This document shows, piece by piece, positions 1 through 6,190 of a stretch of DNA of 6,975 nt. The notes beneath the pieces were generated by a model that was not told where the DNA came from, did no database searches, and saw only the letters and a program-made list of their open reading frames with translations. How positions within the stretch are numbered: position 1 is the stretch's first letter; each line of letters opens with the position of its first letter. The translations under genes and the position numbers were made by a program. Source of the stretch: JAABSP01 sp011390135 (GTDB lineage Bacteria; Desulfobacterota; Desulfobacteria; Desulfobacterales; JAABSP01); contig JAABSZ010000205.1 in assembly GCA_011390135.1 (NCBI GenBank), forward strand, positions 1 through 6,975, given 5' to 3'.

Positions 1-1
1 G

Positions 2-112
2 TGGTGGCAGGAGGGGTTTAAGTATGATATCTTTGCCTTCTTTGCGGAAAAGGGATTGGGGGAGTTGGGGCCGGAGCTGCTGCTGGATCGATGGAAAGAA
101 TGTCTGGCATAA
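2..112 (+). CDS. C-terminal fragment of an unrecognised protein
   Basis: The frame beginning at base 2 stays open for 36 codons and ends at TAA 110-112; its start lies left of the window. The visible tail is rich in aromatic and acidic residues (it begins WWQEGFKYD and ends DRWKECLA) and looks like an amphipathic helical C-terminus. The other plus-strand frame checked, starting at base 1, stops at 19-21. I do not recognise the family, and the fragment is too short to assign. It has the same orientation as prfC, but a 360-bp gap with its own promoter separates them, so they are probably not one operon. No clear terminator hairpin follows its stop. A minus-strand open frame across the same bases is a weaker alternative. 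Confidence 0.5.
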   Translation, partial: WWQEGFKYDIFAFFAEKGLGELGPELLLDRWKECLA

Positions 113-131
113 TGGCGAAAAATGATTCTGC

Positions 132-160
132 TTGACACCATCCGTAAAAAATCCTATTCT
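132..160 (+). promoter_or_regulatory. Sigma-70-type promoter, probably for prfC
   Basis: A perfect -35 box TTGACA (132-137) is followed after exactly 17 bp by TATTCT (155-160), a 4-of-6 match to the -10 consensus. The spacer is moderately AT-rich. Transcription would be expected to start near base 167, giving prfC an untranslated leader of about 300 nt. The box positions are read directly; promoter activity is inferred. It lies just after the stop of the left-hand gene, where a promoter for the next gene would be expected. Confidence 0.6.
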
Positions 161-472
161 TCAAGGTTATGAACAATGACGAACATCCAAAAATAACTTG
201 CAGCTTCAACCTTTGCCCGAACAGGCTTTCCACTCCTGCGGGAACATCCATGACCGGCAATGCTTATGCCTGTCCCACACCGCCCTGATGCTCATCGACC
301 TGCATCCGTTATAGCTTGACCGGTTTCAATTTTCCGGCATCCCTGCAGATTTCCCAGCAAAAATTAAAAAAATAGTGCTGCCGGCAGAAGGGCTGTTTGC
401 GCATAGAGCCATATTTTTCCGCACAGCCCGGTTCGGCCGGCCCCAAAGAAAATCATCCGAAAGACCAGTGTC
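161..472 (+). other. Long leader/intergenic stretch before prfC
   Basis: About 310 bp without a convincing gene. Visible items are a 39-codon open frame at 169-288 starting almost on the predicted transcription start, a perfect 10-bp palindrome CTGCCGGCAG at 378-387, and a short CCGG/CCGG inverted repeat around a TTCGG loop at 428-440. None forms an obvious riboswitch, T-box or attenuator, and there is no U-tract after either palindrome. The composition is more AT-rich and less codon-like than the genes on either side. The leader may be plain untranslated sequence. Confidence 0.4.
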
Positions 473-2101
473 ATGAATATGGAAAAAGTATCTGACAGTA
501 CAAAAGCACAATCCAAAAAGCGATCCGGCAACCCGGAAATCGACTGCCGCCGCACCTTCGGGATCATCAGCCATCCGGACGCCGGCAAGACGACCCTCAC
601 CGAGAAGATGCTCCTCTTCGGCGGCGCGATACAGATGGCCGGCTCGGTAAAGGCCAGAAAGGCGAGCCGCCATGCCACCAGCGACTGGATGGCCATCGAG
701 CAGGAGAGAGGGATCTCCGTGACCAGCTCGGTGATGAAGTTCAACTATCACGACTACGAGATCAACCTCCTCGACACCCCGGGCCACCAGGACTTTTCCG
801 AAGATACCTACCGGGTGCTGACCGCGGTGGACAGTGCGGTGATGGTCATCGACAGCGTCAAGGGCGTGGAGACCCAGACCCGGAAGCTGATGGAGGTCTG
901 CCGGATGCGCAACACCCCCATCCTGACCTTCATCAACAAGCTGGACCGGGAGGGGATGTCGCCCCTGGAGATTCTGGGGGATATCGAGGAGACCCTGCAG
1001 ATCGAGTGCGCGCCTCTGACCTGGCCCATCGGCATGGGCAAGCGTTTCAAAGGGACCTACAATCTCTACCGCAAGGAACTCACCTTATTTGCCCCGGGGC
1101 AGGAGCGCCTTCCGGATGATGCCCTCACCATCCGGGATCTGGATGATCCGCAACTGGATGAACTTCTGGGAACCCAGGCCGATCAGTTGCGCGAGGACAT
1201 CGAGCTGCTGGAGGGGGCAGCCAATCCCTTTGACCTGGATGATTTTCTCAAAGGGAGCCAGACCCCGGTTTTTTTCGGCAGTGCAATCAACAACTTCGGG
1301 GTCCGGGAACTCCTCGACACCTTTGTGGAGATCGCGCCCCGGCCCCTGCCCCGGCCCACCACCACCCGCCAGGTCTTTCCCGAAGAGGAGACCTTCTCCG
1401 GCTTTGTTTTCAAGATCCAGGCCAACATGGACCCGGCCCACCGGGACCGGATCGCGTTTTTTCGGATCTGTTCGGGCCGTTTCGAAAAAGGAATGCGGGT
1501 GCGCCACCACCGGATCGGCAAGGAGATCCAGCTCGCCAACCCGATCATCTTCATGGCCCAGGACCGAACCACCGTAGATGAGGCCTGGCCCGGCGACATC
1601 ATCGGCATCCACAATCACGGAACCATCAAGATCGGCGATACCTTTACCGACAAGGAGCCCCTGAGCTTCACCGGGATTCCCATTTTTGCACCCGAACACT
1701 TCCGCCGGGTGCAGCTCAAATCCCCACTGAAGGCCAAACAACTGAACAAGGGATTGACCCAGTTGGTGGAGGAGGGCGCGGTGCAGCTCTTTCGGCCTTT
1801 CATGGGAAATGACTACATCTTAGGCGCGGTGGGTGTGCTGCAGTTCGATGTGACCATGGGCCGGCTCAAGGCTGAGTACGGCGTGGATGCCATCTATGAG
1901 CCGATCAATTTCTCCACAGCCCGCTGGATAGACTGTGATGACAAAAAACGGCTCGCGGCATTTGAAAAGGCGAATCAGAAAAACCTTGCACTGGATGCCC
2001 AGGGAAACCTGACCTTTCTGGCTGATGGGGAGTGGCGCCTGGAGTTCGTGGCGGAGCAGTGGCCCGAGATCAAGTTTATGAAGACGCGGGAGGTGGATTG
2101 A
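473..2101 (+). CDS. prfC: Peptide chain release factor 3 (RF3)
   Basis: This encodes a 542-residue cytoplasmic translational GTPase that removes RF1/RF2 from the ribosome after peptide release. The GTPase motifs are complete: P-loop HPDAGKTT (residues 34-41), switch I ERGISV (78-83), DTPGH (101-105), NKLD (155-158) and the G5 GSA (269-271). A beta-barrel domain II follows at about 305-390, then the RF3 C-terminal domain with the SPLKAKQLNKGL and GAVGVLQFDV segments. E. coli RF3 is 529 residues, so this copy is full length with a slightly longer N-terminus. ATG 473 is the first usable start, because the frame is closed by TAG at 404-406 and has no ATG, GTG or TTG in between. ATG 479 is an alternative. 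The ribosome binding site is weak (AAGA about 10 nt upstream), so the start is less certain than the product. It is convergent with the minus-strand metabolic cluster and functionally unrelated to it. Confidence 0.97.
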   Translation: MNMEKVSDSTKAQSKKRSGNPEIDCRRTFGIISHPDAGKTTLTEKMLLFGGAIQMAGSVKARKASRHATSDWMAIEQERGISVTSSVMKFNYHDYEINLLDTPGHQDFSEDTYRVLTAVDSAVMVIDSVKGVETQTRKLMEVCRMRNTPILTFINKLDREGMSPLEILGDIEETLQIECAPLTWPIGMGKRFKGTYNLYRKELTLFAPGQERLPDDALTIRDLDDPQLDELLGTQADQLREDIELLEGAANPFDLDDFLKGSQTPVFFGSAINNFGVRELLDTFVEIAPRPLPRPTTTRQVFPEEETFSGFVFKIQANMDPAHRDRIAFFRICSGRFEKGMRVRHHRIGKEIQLANPIIFMAQDRTTVDEAWPGDIIGIHNHGTIKIGDTFTDKEPLSFTGIPIFAPEHFRRVQLKSPLKAKQLNKGLTQLVEEGAVQLFRPFMGNDYILGAVGVLQFDVTMGRLKAEYGVDAIYEPINFSTARWIDCDDKKRLAAFEKANQKNLALDAQGNLTFLADGEWRLEFVAEQWPEIKFMKTREVD

Positions 2102-2155
2102 TCTGAGGTCTCTTTGAGGTTTCCTCATCTGAAGTTCTGAATTGATATCCATCAG

Positions 2156-2185
2156 AAAAAAAGAGGCTCCGTCACCGGAGCCTCT
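2156..2185 (-). terminator. Rho-independent terminator of the acetoacetyl-CoA synthetase operon
   Basis: A 10-bp perfect stem (2162-2171 pairing with 2176-2185) closes a 4-nt loop. Read on the minus strand, the stem runs directly into seven T residues (complement of A 2156-2162). This lies 27 bp past the synthetase stop and is a textbook intrinsic terminator for that gene. On the plus strand the hairpin is followed only by CCTTAAAAC, so termination of prfC by the same stem would be weaker, though it is the only candidate seen in this convergent gap. Confidence 0.9.
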
Positions 2186-2212
2186 CCTTAAAACAATAAT
2201 ATCAACCCTTCA

Positions 2213-4168
2213 TCAATCTTCCTTCAACTCCGGAATCGCCGCATAAAAATCAAGCACCTCCGGATTCCGCAGCGCATCCTTGTTCAGCACGGTCTTCCCC
2301 TGGATCACCTTCTTCACCGCCAGCTCCACCTTCTTCATGTTCAGGGTGTAGGGCACATCCGGCACCGCAACGATCTTGGCCGGCACATGGCGGGGGGAGG
2401 CGTTCTCCCGGATGGTCTTCCGGATGCGGTTCTTCAGATCCTCATTCAGATCCACCCCTTCTTTGAGCTTCACAAAGAGCACCACCCGCACATCGTTCTG
2501 CCAGGGCTGGCCGATGACTAAGCTGTCTTCGATCTCGTCGATCTGATCCACCTGACGGTAGATCTCGGCCGTGCCGATCCGGACACCCCCCGGGTTCAAT
2601 GTCGCGTCCGAGCGGCCGTAGATGACCACGCCGCCGTGATCGTTGACTTCGATATAGTCCCCGTGGCGCCAGACCCCGGGATAGACATCGAAATACGCGT
2701 CATGGTACTTCTTCCCGTCCGGGTCATCCCAGAAGTAGATCGGCATGGAGGGGAAGGGCGCGGTGCAGACCAGCTCCCCCTGCTCGCCCACCACCGGCTT
2801 GCCCTCGTCGTTGAAGGCTTCCACCTTCATGGCAAGGCCACGGCACTGTAGCTCCCCTGCATAGACCGGGCCCATGGGGTTGCCCAGGGCAAAGCAGCCG
2901 TTCAAGTCCGTGCCGCCTGAGATGGACGCTAGCTGCAGATCCTCCCTGATGTCCCGGTAGACATACTCGAAGCCCTCGATGGAGAGGGGAGAGCCGGTGG
3001 AGAGGACCGCTCTCAGGTTCGATAGATCATACTCTTTGCCCGGCTTGGCTCCGGCCGCCTCGAGGGCTGCAAGATACCCCGCGCTGGTGCCGAAGACGCT
3101 GATCTTCACCTCCTGGGCCAGCTCCCAGAGCGCGGCCGGATGGGGATGGAACGGGTTCCCGTCGAAGAGCACGATGGTGGCGCCCGTGCCCAGGGAGCTG
3201 GTGAGCCAGTTCCACATCATCCATCCGCAGGTGGTGAAGTAGAAGATCACATCCTCCCGCTTCAGATCCGTATGCAGCATCAATTCTTTTAAATGGTGGA
3301 TCAGGATGCCGCCGGCACTCTGGACCATGCACTTGGGCAGACCCGTTGTGCCGGAGGAGTACATGATATAGAGGGGATGGTTGAAGGGGAGCTGCTCGAA
3401 TTCGATCTCGATGCCCGATTCCTCTGCCTTGAAGTCGTCGAACATCACCGCGTTGGGGACATTGCTGATGTCCGGCTTCTCCTCGGTGTAGGGAACCACC
3501 ACCACCTTCTCCACGGAGTCGATCTGCTTCAAGATATCGGTGATGCGGCCTAACGAATCGATGCTCTTTCCCTTGAAGGAGTAGCCGTTGGCCGTAAACA
3601 AAACCTTGGGCCGGATCTGGCCGAACCGGTCCAGCACCCCTTTTATCCCGAAGTCCGGGGAGCAGGAGGACCATGCTGCGCCGATGCTGGTGGCTGCCAG
3701 CATCGCGATGATGGTTTCGGGCATGTTGGGCATGAAGCCCACCACCCGGTCTCCGGACTTCACCCCAGCGGCCTTCAGGGATTTTGCGGTCCGCGCCACC
3801 TCGTCGTAGAGCTGAGCGTAGGTGATGGTGCGCACCGGCCGCGCCTCGCCCTTGAAGATGAGCGCGGGACGGTCGTCTCTGAACCGGAGCAGGTTTTCGG
3901 CAAAGTTGAGCTTCGCGCCCGGGAACCATTCGGCTCCCGGCATCTTTGTCGGGTCGTCGATCACCTTTTCATACGGTTGTGACGCGATGATCCCGGCAAA
4001 GTCCCACATTTCGGTCCAGAAGTCTTCGATGTTTGCAACAGACCAGGGGTAGAGATCGCTGTACTCCCGGAAGTCCTTTTTATACTTGTCGTTGATCCGG
4101 TGCATGAACCGGTACATATTGGTTTGCTGAACGCGCTCTTCCGAAGGCGTCCACAGCAGTTTGCCCAT
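2213..4168 (-). CDS. Acetoacetyl-CoA synthetase (acetoacetate-CoA ligase)
   Basis: A 651-residue cytoplasmic acyl-adenylate-forming enzyme of the ANL superfamily that activates acetoacetate with ATP and CoA, giving acetoacetyl-CoA, AMP and PPi. Motifs in order: the N-terminal cap with WTPSEERVQQTNMYRF (6-21) and WFPGAKLNFAENLL (81-94); the phosphate loop YSSGTTGLPK (270-279); SGGTD (417-421); HGDY (502-505); the hinge GRSDATLNPGG (518-528) with GVRIGTAEIYRQV (528-540), which fits the acetoacetate rather than acetate ligases. The C-terminal A10 region TLNMKKVE (608-615) carries the probable catalytic Lys612, and the NPEVLDFYAAIPEL ending is also typical of this family. Length is normal. The start is fixed by a strong AAGGAGGT site 6 nt upstream. 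It is the last gene of the minus-strand cluster, 38 bp after the regulator, and would pull acetoacetate from the lyase reaction back into CoA thioester form. Met611 replaces the usual Gly in the A10 motif. Confidence 0.93.
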   Translation of the reverse strand: MGKLLWTPSEERVQQTNMYRFMHRINDKYKKDFREYSDLYPWSVANIEDFWTEMWDFAGIIASQPYEKVIDDPTKMPGAEWFPGAKLNFAENLLRFRDDRPALIFKGEARPVRTITYAQLYDEVARTAKSLKAAGVKSGDRVVGFMPNMPETIIAMLAATSIGAAWSSCSPDFGIKGVLDRFGQIRPKVLFTANGYSFKGKSIDSLGRITDILKQIDSVEKVVVVPYTEEKPDISNVPNAVMFDDFKAEESGIEIEFEQLPFNHPLYIMYSSGTTGLPKCMVQSAGGILIHHLKELMLHTDLKREDVIFYFTTCGWMMWNWLTSSLGTGATIVLFDGNPFHPHPAALWELAQEVKISVFGTSAGYLAALEAAGAKPGKEYDLSNLRAVLSTGSPLSIEGFEYVYRDIREDLQLASISGGTDLNGCFALGNPMGPVYAGELQCRGLAMKVEAFNDEGKPVVGEQGELVCTAPFPSMPIYFWDDPDGKKYHDAYFDVYPGVWRHGDYIEVNDHGGVVIYGRSDATLNPGGVRIGTAEIYRQVDQIDEIEDSLVIGQPWQNDVRVVLFVKLKEGVDLNEDLKNRIRKTIRENASPRHVPAKIVAVPDVPYTLNMKKVELAVKKVIQGKTVLNKDALRNPEVLDFYAAIPELKED

Positions 4169-4174
4169 TTGATG

Positions 4175-4182
4175 ACCTCCTT
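4175..4182 (-). promoter_or_regulatory. Strong ribosome binding site of the acetoacetyl-CoA synthetase gene
   Basis: On the minus strand AAGGAGGT lies 6 nt before ATG (4166-4168). It is close to a full match to the anti-Shine-Dalgarno sequence and settles the start. It is clearly stronger than the sites before the regulator and the lyase, so the ligase may be translated more heavily than its operon partners. Confidence 0.9.
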
Positions 4183-4206
4183 TTGCTGGGATCTTTTTTT
4201 TTAAGA

Positions 4207-4845
4207 TTATCCCTCGTAGAGCACCGCAAGGATCATGGCATTTTTCTCCTTTGCCGCGATCAGGTGCGGTATTGAGGAGATGTAATAGGCGCTGTCTCCG
4301 GGTTCCAGCTCGTACTGGTCCTCGCCGACTTTCAGCACCACCACGCCCTCCAGCACATAGATGAACTCCTCGCCGTCGTGCAGGGAGGTCTCCTCATCCG
4401 GGTTCTCCTCGAGCTGCACCATCAGTGCCTCCATATGGCGGCCCTTCACTTCAGGCGCGAGGCTCTTGTAGGCATAGAGCTTCTTCTGACCCTTCTGGGC
4501 CGTGGAGCGGGAGATGCTCTTCCGCTCGGCCTTCCGGGTGATGGAGTAGGGCTTGTCGGCCGGGCCCGAGATCAGACCGCCCAGCGCGCTGTCCAGGGCC
4601 TTGGAGAGCTTGATCGCGGTGCCGAGCTGGGGCTGACTCTTGCCCGATTCGATGTCTGCGAGAAAATCGATATCACAGCCGCTGATCCGGGAGAGTTCCT
4701 CCAGGGTGAGGCCCTTCTCCTCCCGCAGCATCCGGATGCGGTTGCCGATATCCGGGCCTTCGGTCTGTTTATGGTCGATATCTCCGGTCAGATCCTCGAA
4801 GTAATCGACATTGATATGGGGTTTTTGAGAATCCTTGGTTTCCAT
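4207..4845 (-). CDS. XRE-family helix-turn-helix regulator with C-terminal cupin domain
   Basis: A 212-residue probable transcription factor. Residues 1-31 are a polar, acidic leader. Residues 33-92 form an XRE/Cro-type helix-turn-helix (IGNRIRMLREEKGLTLEELSR, then SGKSQPQLGTAIKLSKAL). A basic linker of about 100-135 follows. Residues 137-211 form a small cupin barrel with HDGEEFIYVLEG (156-167) and the second cupin motif LEPGDSAYYISSIPH (180-194). The architecture matches the HTH-cupin regulators often found beside catabolic acyl-CoA ligases. In the first cupin motif the expected HxH appears as SLH (Ser154, His156), so metal binding may be reduced and the pocket may instead bind a small organic ligand. 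It sits between the lyase (75 bp upstream) and the ligase (38 bp downstream), which suggests local or autogenous control of the cluster. The start is supported by AGGAG 5 nt upstream. The ligand and operators are not known from the sequence. Confidence 0.88.
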   Translation of the reverse strand: METKDSQKPHINVDYFEDLTGDIDHKQTEGPDIGNRIRMLREEKGLTLEELSRISGCDIDFLADIESGKSQPQLGTAIKLSKALDSALGGLISGPADKPYSITRKAERKSISRSTAQKGQKKLYAYKSLAPEVKGRHMEALMVQLEENPDEETSLHDGEEFIYVLEGVVVLKVGEDQYELEPGDSAYYISSIPHLIAAKEKNAMILAVLYEG

Positions 4846-4850
4846 ATTGG

Positions 4851-4855
4851 CTCCT
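4851..4855 (-). promoter_or_regulatory. Ribosome binding site of the XRE-cupin gene
   Basis: AGGAG on the minus strand, 5 nt before ATG (4843-4845). It supports this start over internal Met codons and lies 11 nt downstream of the hairpin at 4867-4902, so structure or protein binding at the hairpin could affect its access. Confidence 0.75.
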
Positions 4856-4866
4856 GATTCGGTTTA

Positions 4867-4902
4867 GGCGATTTCCGAAAGCAAATATCTTAGGAAATCA
4901 CC
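4867..4902 (-). repeat. Inverted repeat/hairpin upstream of the XRE-cupin gene
   Basis: On the minus strand GGTGATTTCC (4902-4893) pairs with GGAAATCGCC (4876-4867): nine Watson-Crick pairs and one G-U pair in RNA, around a 16-nt spacer in which AAG/CTT can form three more pairs. There is no U-tract after it, so it is not an intrinsic terminator. It lies in the 75-bp gap between the lyase stop and the regulator's ribosome binding site. It could be an operator for the regulator, which as an XRE protein would bind an inverted repeat as a dimer, or an RNA element for processing or stability. The pairing is visible; the role is inferred. Confidence 0.55.
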
Positions 4903-4920
4903 TTGGCGGTTGATGACGAC

Positions 4921-6087
4921 CTACGGACGATACTTCTCCGGCAGCTCGGCCTTCTCCTTCCACTCCTTGGGCAGCTTCTGATCCGGAGCCTCCCCGAGCT
5001 TCTCCTTCAGCTTCTTGAGGCCGGGACGGGCAAACTTCGGGTGGCCTTCCTTCAGTGTCCGGCCGTTGATCGCGGCCTCGGAACGGAGCCTGCGGCCCAT
5101 GGTCCTCTCCATCTGCCTGCCCAGCCAGAGAATCCGGTCCACATCATAGCCGTGCTCGATTCCCATCTCATCCACCTGAACCAGCATATCCTCCAGGCAG
5201 TTGAGGCCCACATAGCGGGGATCATTGTAGTAGTACTCGCCGGTTCCCTTCACCGGGGAGTCGTCCAGGAAGTTGGCCGGCTGCCCCCCGAGTCCGCCCA
5301 GGGTGGCCTCGAAGTTTGTGATGCCGGCCTGCAGCGTCGCGAGTATCGACGCGGACGCGACCCGCTTGGTCTCGTGGAAGTGAGCGATGTGCAGACTGGT
5401 GTCCGGGATTCCGTCCAGGATCATGGAAAAATACCGGTAAACATCGGGCGCGGATGCGCTGCCGTCATGGTCTGCATGCTCTACATCGTGCGCGCCGATC
5501 TCCAGCCACCGCTTGGTGAACTCCACCGCGTCCTTCATATCTGTTGCACCGCCGATCGGGCTGCCCCAGATGGTGGAGACGGTTCCGCACATCTTGATGC
5601 CGGCGTCGGTACATTTCTTTATGCACCGCTCCGCCTCCTTCCAGTATTCGGAAAGGGTGGTGCCGGAGTTGGCAAAGTGGTGCTCCTCTTCGGTGGAGAC
5701 CATCATCAGGATCCGGTCCGGGCCGATGCCCTGATCCTTGAGCCGGATGGCCCGATCCACCGCGCCTTCACGAATGGTGATGCAGGTCAAGGTGATATCG
5801 TCGTAGTTGATCCCCTTATTTGCGCACAGCTTCTTGAACCGGTCGCTTCTCAAATGGGTCAGCAGCTCTTCGGCATCGTCGAACTGAGGCATCAGAAAGG
5901 GGTTGCCGAGGTTGGTCACCTCGATATCTCTGCATCCGGCAAAGATCAGCTCGTCCAAGTAGAACTTCTTTGCCCGGGTGGAGATGAATTTCTCCTCGTG
6001 CTGAAATCCGTCGCGCACGGTGATATCGCCGATGGTGACTTTCTTGGGCATCCGGGGAAAAATCTTCCAGTAATCGTATTCGGTCAT
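4921..6087 (-). CDS. HMG-CoA lyase-like DRE-TIM metallolyase (HMGL-like family)
   Basis: A 388-residue enzyme with a TIM-barrel HMGL-like domain. Conserved parts include DITVRDGFQHE (21-31, with Arg25 and Asp26), DIEVTNLGNP (54-63, with Glu56) and HFHETKR (236-242, metal-binding His236 and His238). The glycine loop GLGGQP is at 265-270 and LEDML at 298-302, matching the Glu-Asp pair of HMG-CoA lyase. These give the metal site and the Asp-Arg-Glu set of DRE-TIM metallolyases, so retro-aldol or Claisen cleavage of an acyl-CoA or keto acid is expected. True HMG-CoA lyases carry a catalytic Cys in GLGGCP; here it is Gln269. The stretch after it (about 271-293, with GTGEYYYNDPRY) is longer than in HMG-CoA lyase. 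The C-terminal 40 residues are lysine-rich. The neighbours, an acyl-CoA carboxylase subunit and acetoacetate-CoA ligase, point to cleavage yielding acetoacetate or a close relative. The family is secure, but the substrate is not. The start is supported by GGAGT 8 nt upstream. Confidence 0.85.
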   Translation of the reverse strand: MTEYDYWKIFPRMPKKVTIGDITVRDGFQHEEKFISTRAKKFYLDELIFAGCRDIEVTNLGNPFLMPQFDDAEELLTHLRSDRFKKLCANKGINYDDITLTCITIREGAVDRAIRLKDQGIGPDRILMMVSTEEEHHFANSGTTLSEYWKEAERCIKKCTDAGIKMCGTVSTIWGSPIGGATDMKDAVEFTKRWLEIGAHDVEHADHDGSASAPDVYRYFSMILDGIPDTSLHIAHFHETKRVASASILATLQAGITNFEATLGGLGGQPANFLDDSPVKGTGEYYYNDPRYVGLNCLEDMLVQVDEMGIEHGYDVDRILWLGRQMERTMGRRLRSEAAINGRTLKEGHPKFARPGLKKLKEKLGEAPDQKLPKEWKEKAELPEKYRP

Positions 6088-6096
6088 TGTTCTTTA

Positions 6097-6100
6097 CTCC
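6097..6100 (-). promoter_or_regulatory. Ribosome binding site of the HMG-CoA lyase-like gene
   Basis: Minus-strand TGGAGTAAAGAACA precedes ATG (6085-6087), with GGAG 9 nt away. This is acceptable spacing and selects this start. The 103-bp gap to the previous gene is AT-rich and contains TATAAA (minus strand, 6131-6126) but no matching -35 box 16-18 bp upstream. A secondary promoter is possible but not supported. Confidence 0.6.
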
Positions 6101-6190
6101 ATTGATTTTTTGATTCTTGTTTAACTTTATAACATTTTCTGGCCGAATAATGTAGAAAAACGCTTTTGGTAAAGATGGTTTCCTCATTTA

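Noticed and set aside
18..260. Minus-strand 80-codon open frame over the left-hand gene end and the prfC promoter
   Set aside because: It overlaps the likelier plus-strand C-terminal fragment and the TTGACA promoter, has no recognisable domain, and its composition is not gene-like.
316..345. Second promoter candidate (TTGACC at 316-321)
   Set aside because: The sequence 17-18 bp downstream (ATCCCT/TCCCTG) bears no resemblance to a -10 box.
1085..1741. Long minus-strand open frame inside prfC (218 codons)
   Set aside because: It lies wholly within a well-conserved RF3 gene. High third-position GC opens antisense frames, and the translation has no known domain.
2162..2185. Strong plus-strand terminator for prfC
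   Set aside because: The hairpin is shared, but on the plus strand it is followed by CCTTAAAAC rather than a T-run, so only the minus-strand reading was called.
3027..3929. 300-codon minus-strand frame overlapping the acetoacetyl-CoA synthetase gene
   Set aside because: It is a shifted frame of the same gene, Arg/His/Gly-rich and without domains, while the main frame carries all ANL motifs in order.
4903..6105. 400-codon plus-strand open frame across the lyase-like gene
   Set aside because: It mirrors the conserved minus-strand enzyme. The translation is Leu/Gly/His-rich, without motifs, as expected for an antisense shadow of GC-rich coding DNA.
6120..6165. Possible promoter between the carboxyltransferase and the lyase (TATAAA, minus strand)
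   Set aside because: No -35-like hexamer lies 16-18 bp upstream of TATAAA, and the gap has no terminator for the upstream gene, so read-through as one operon is the simpler view.
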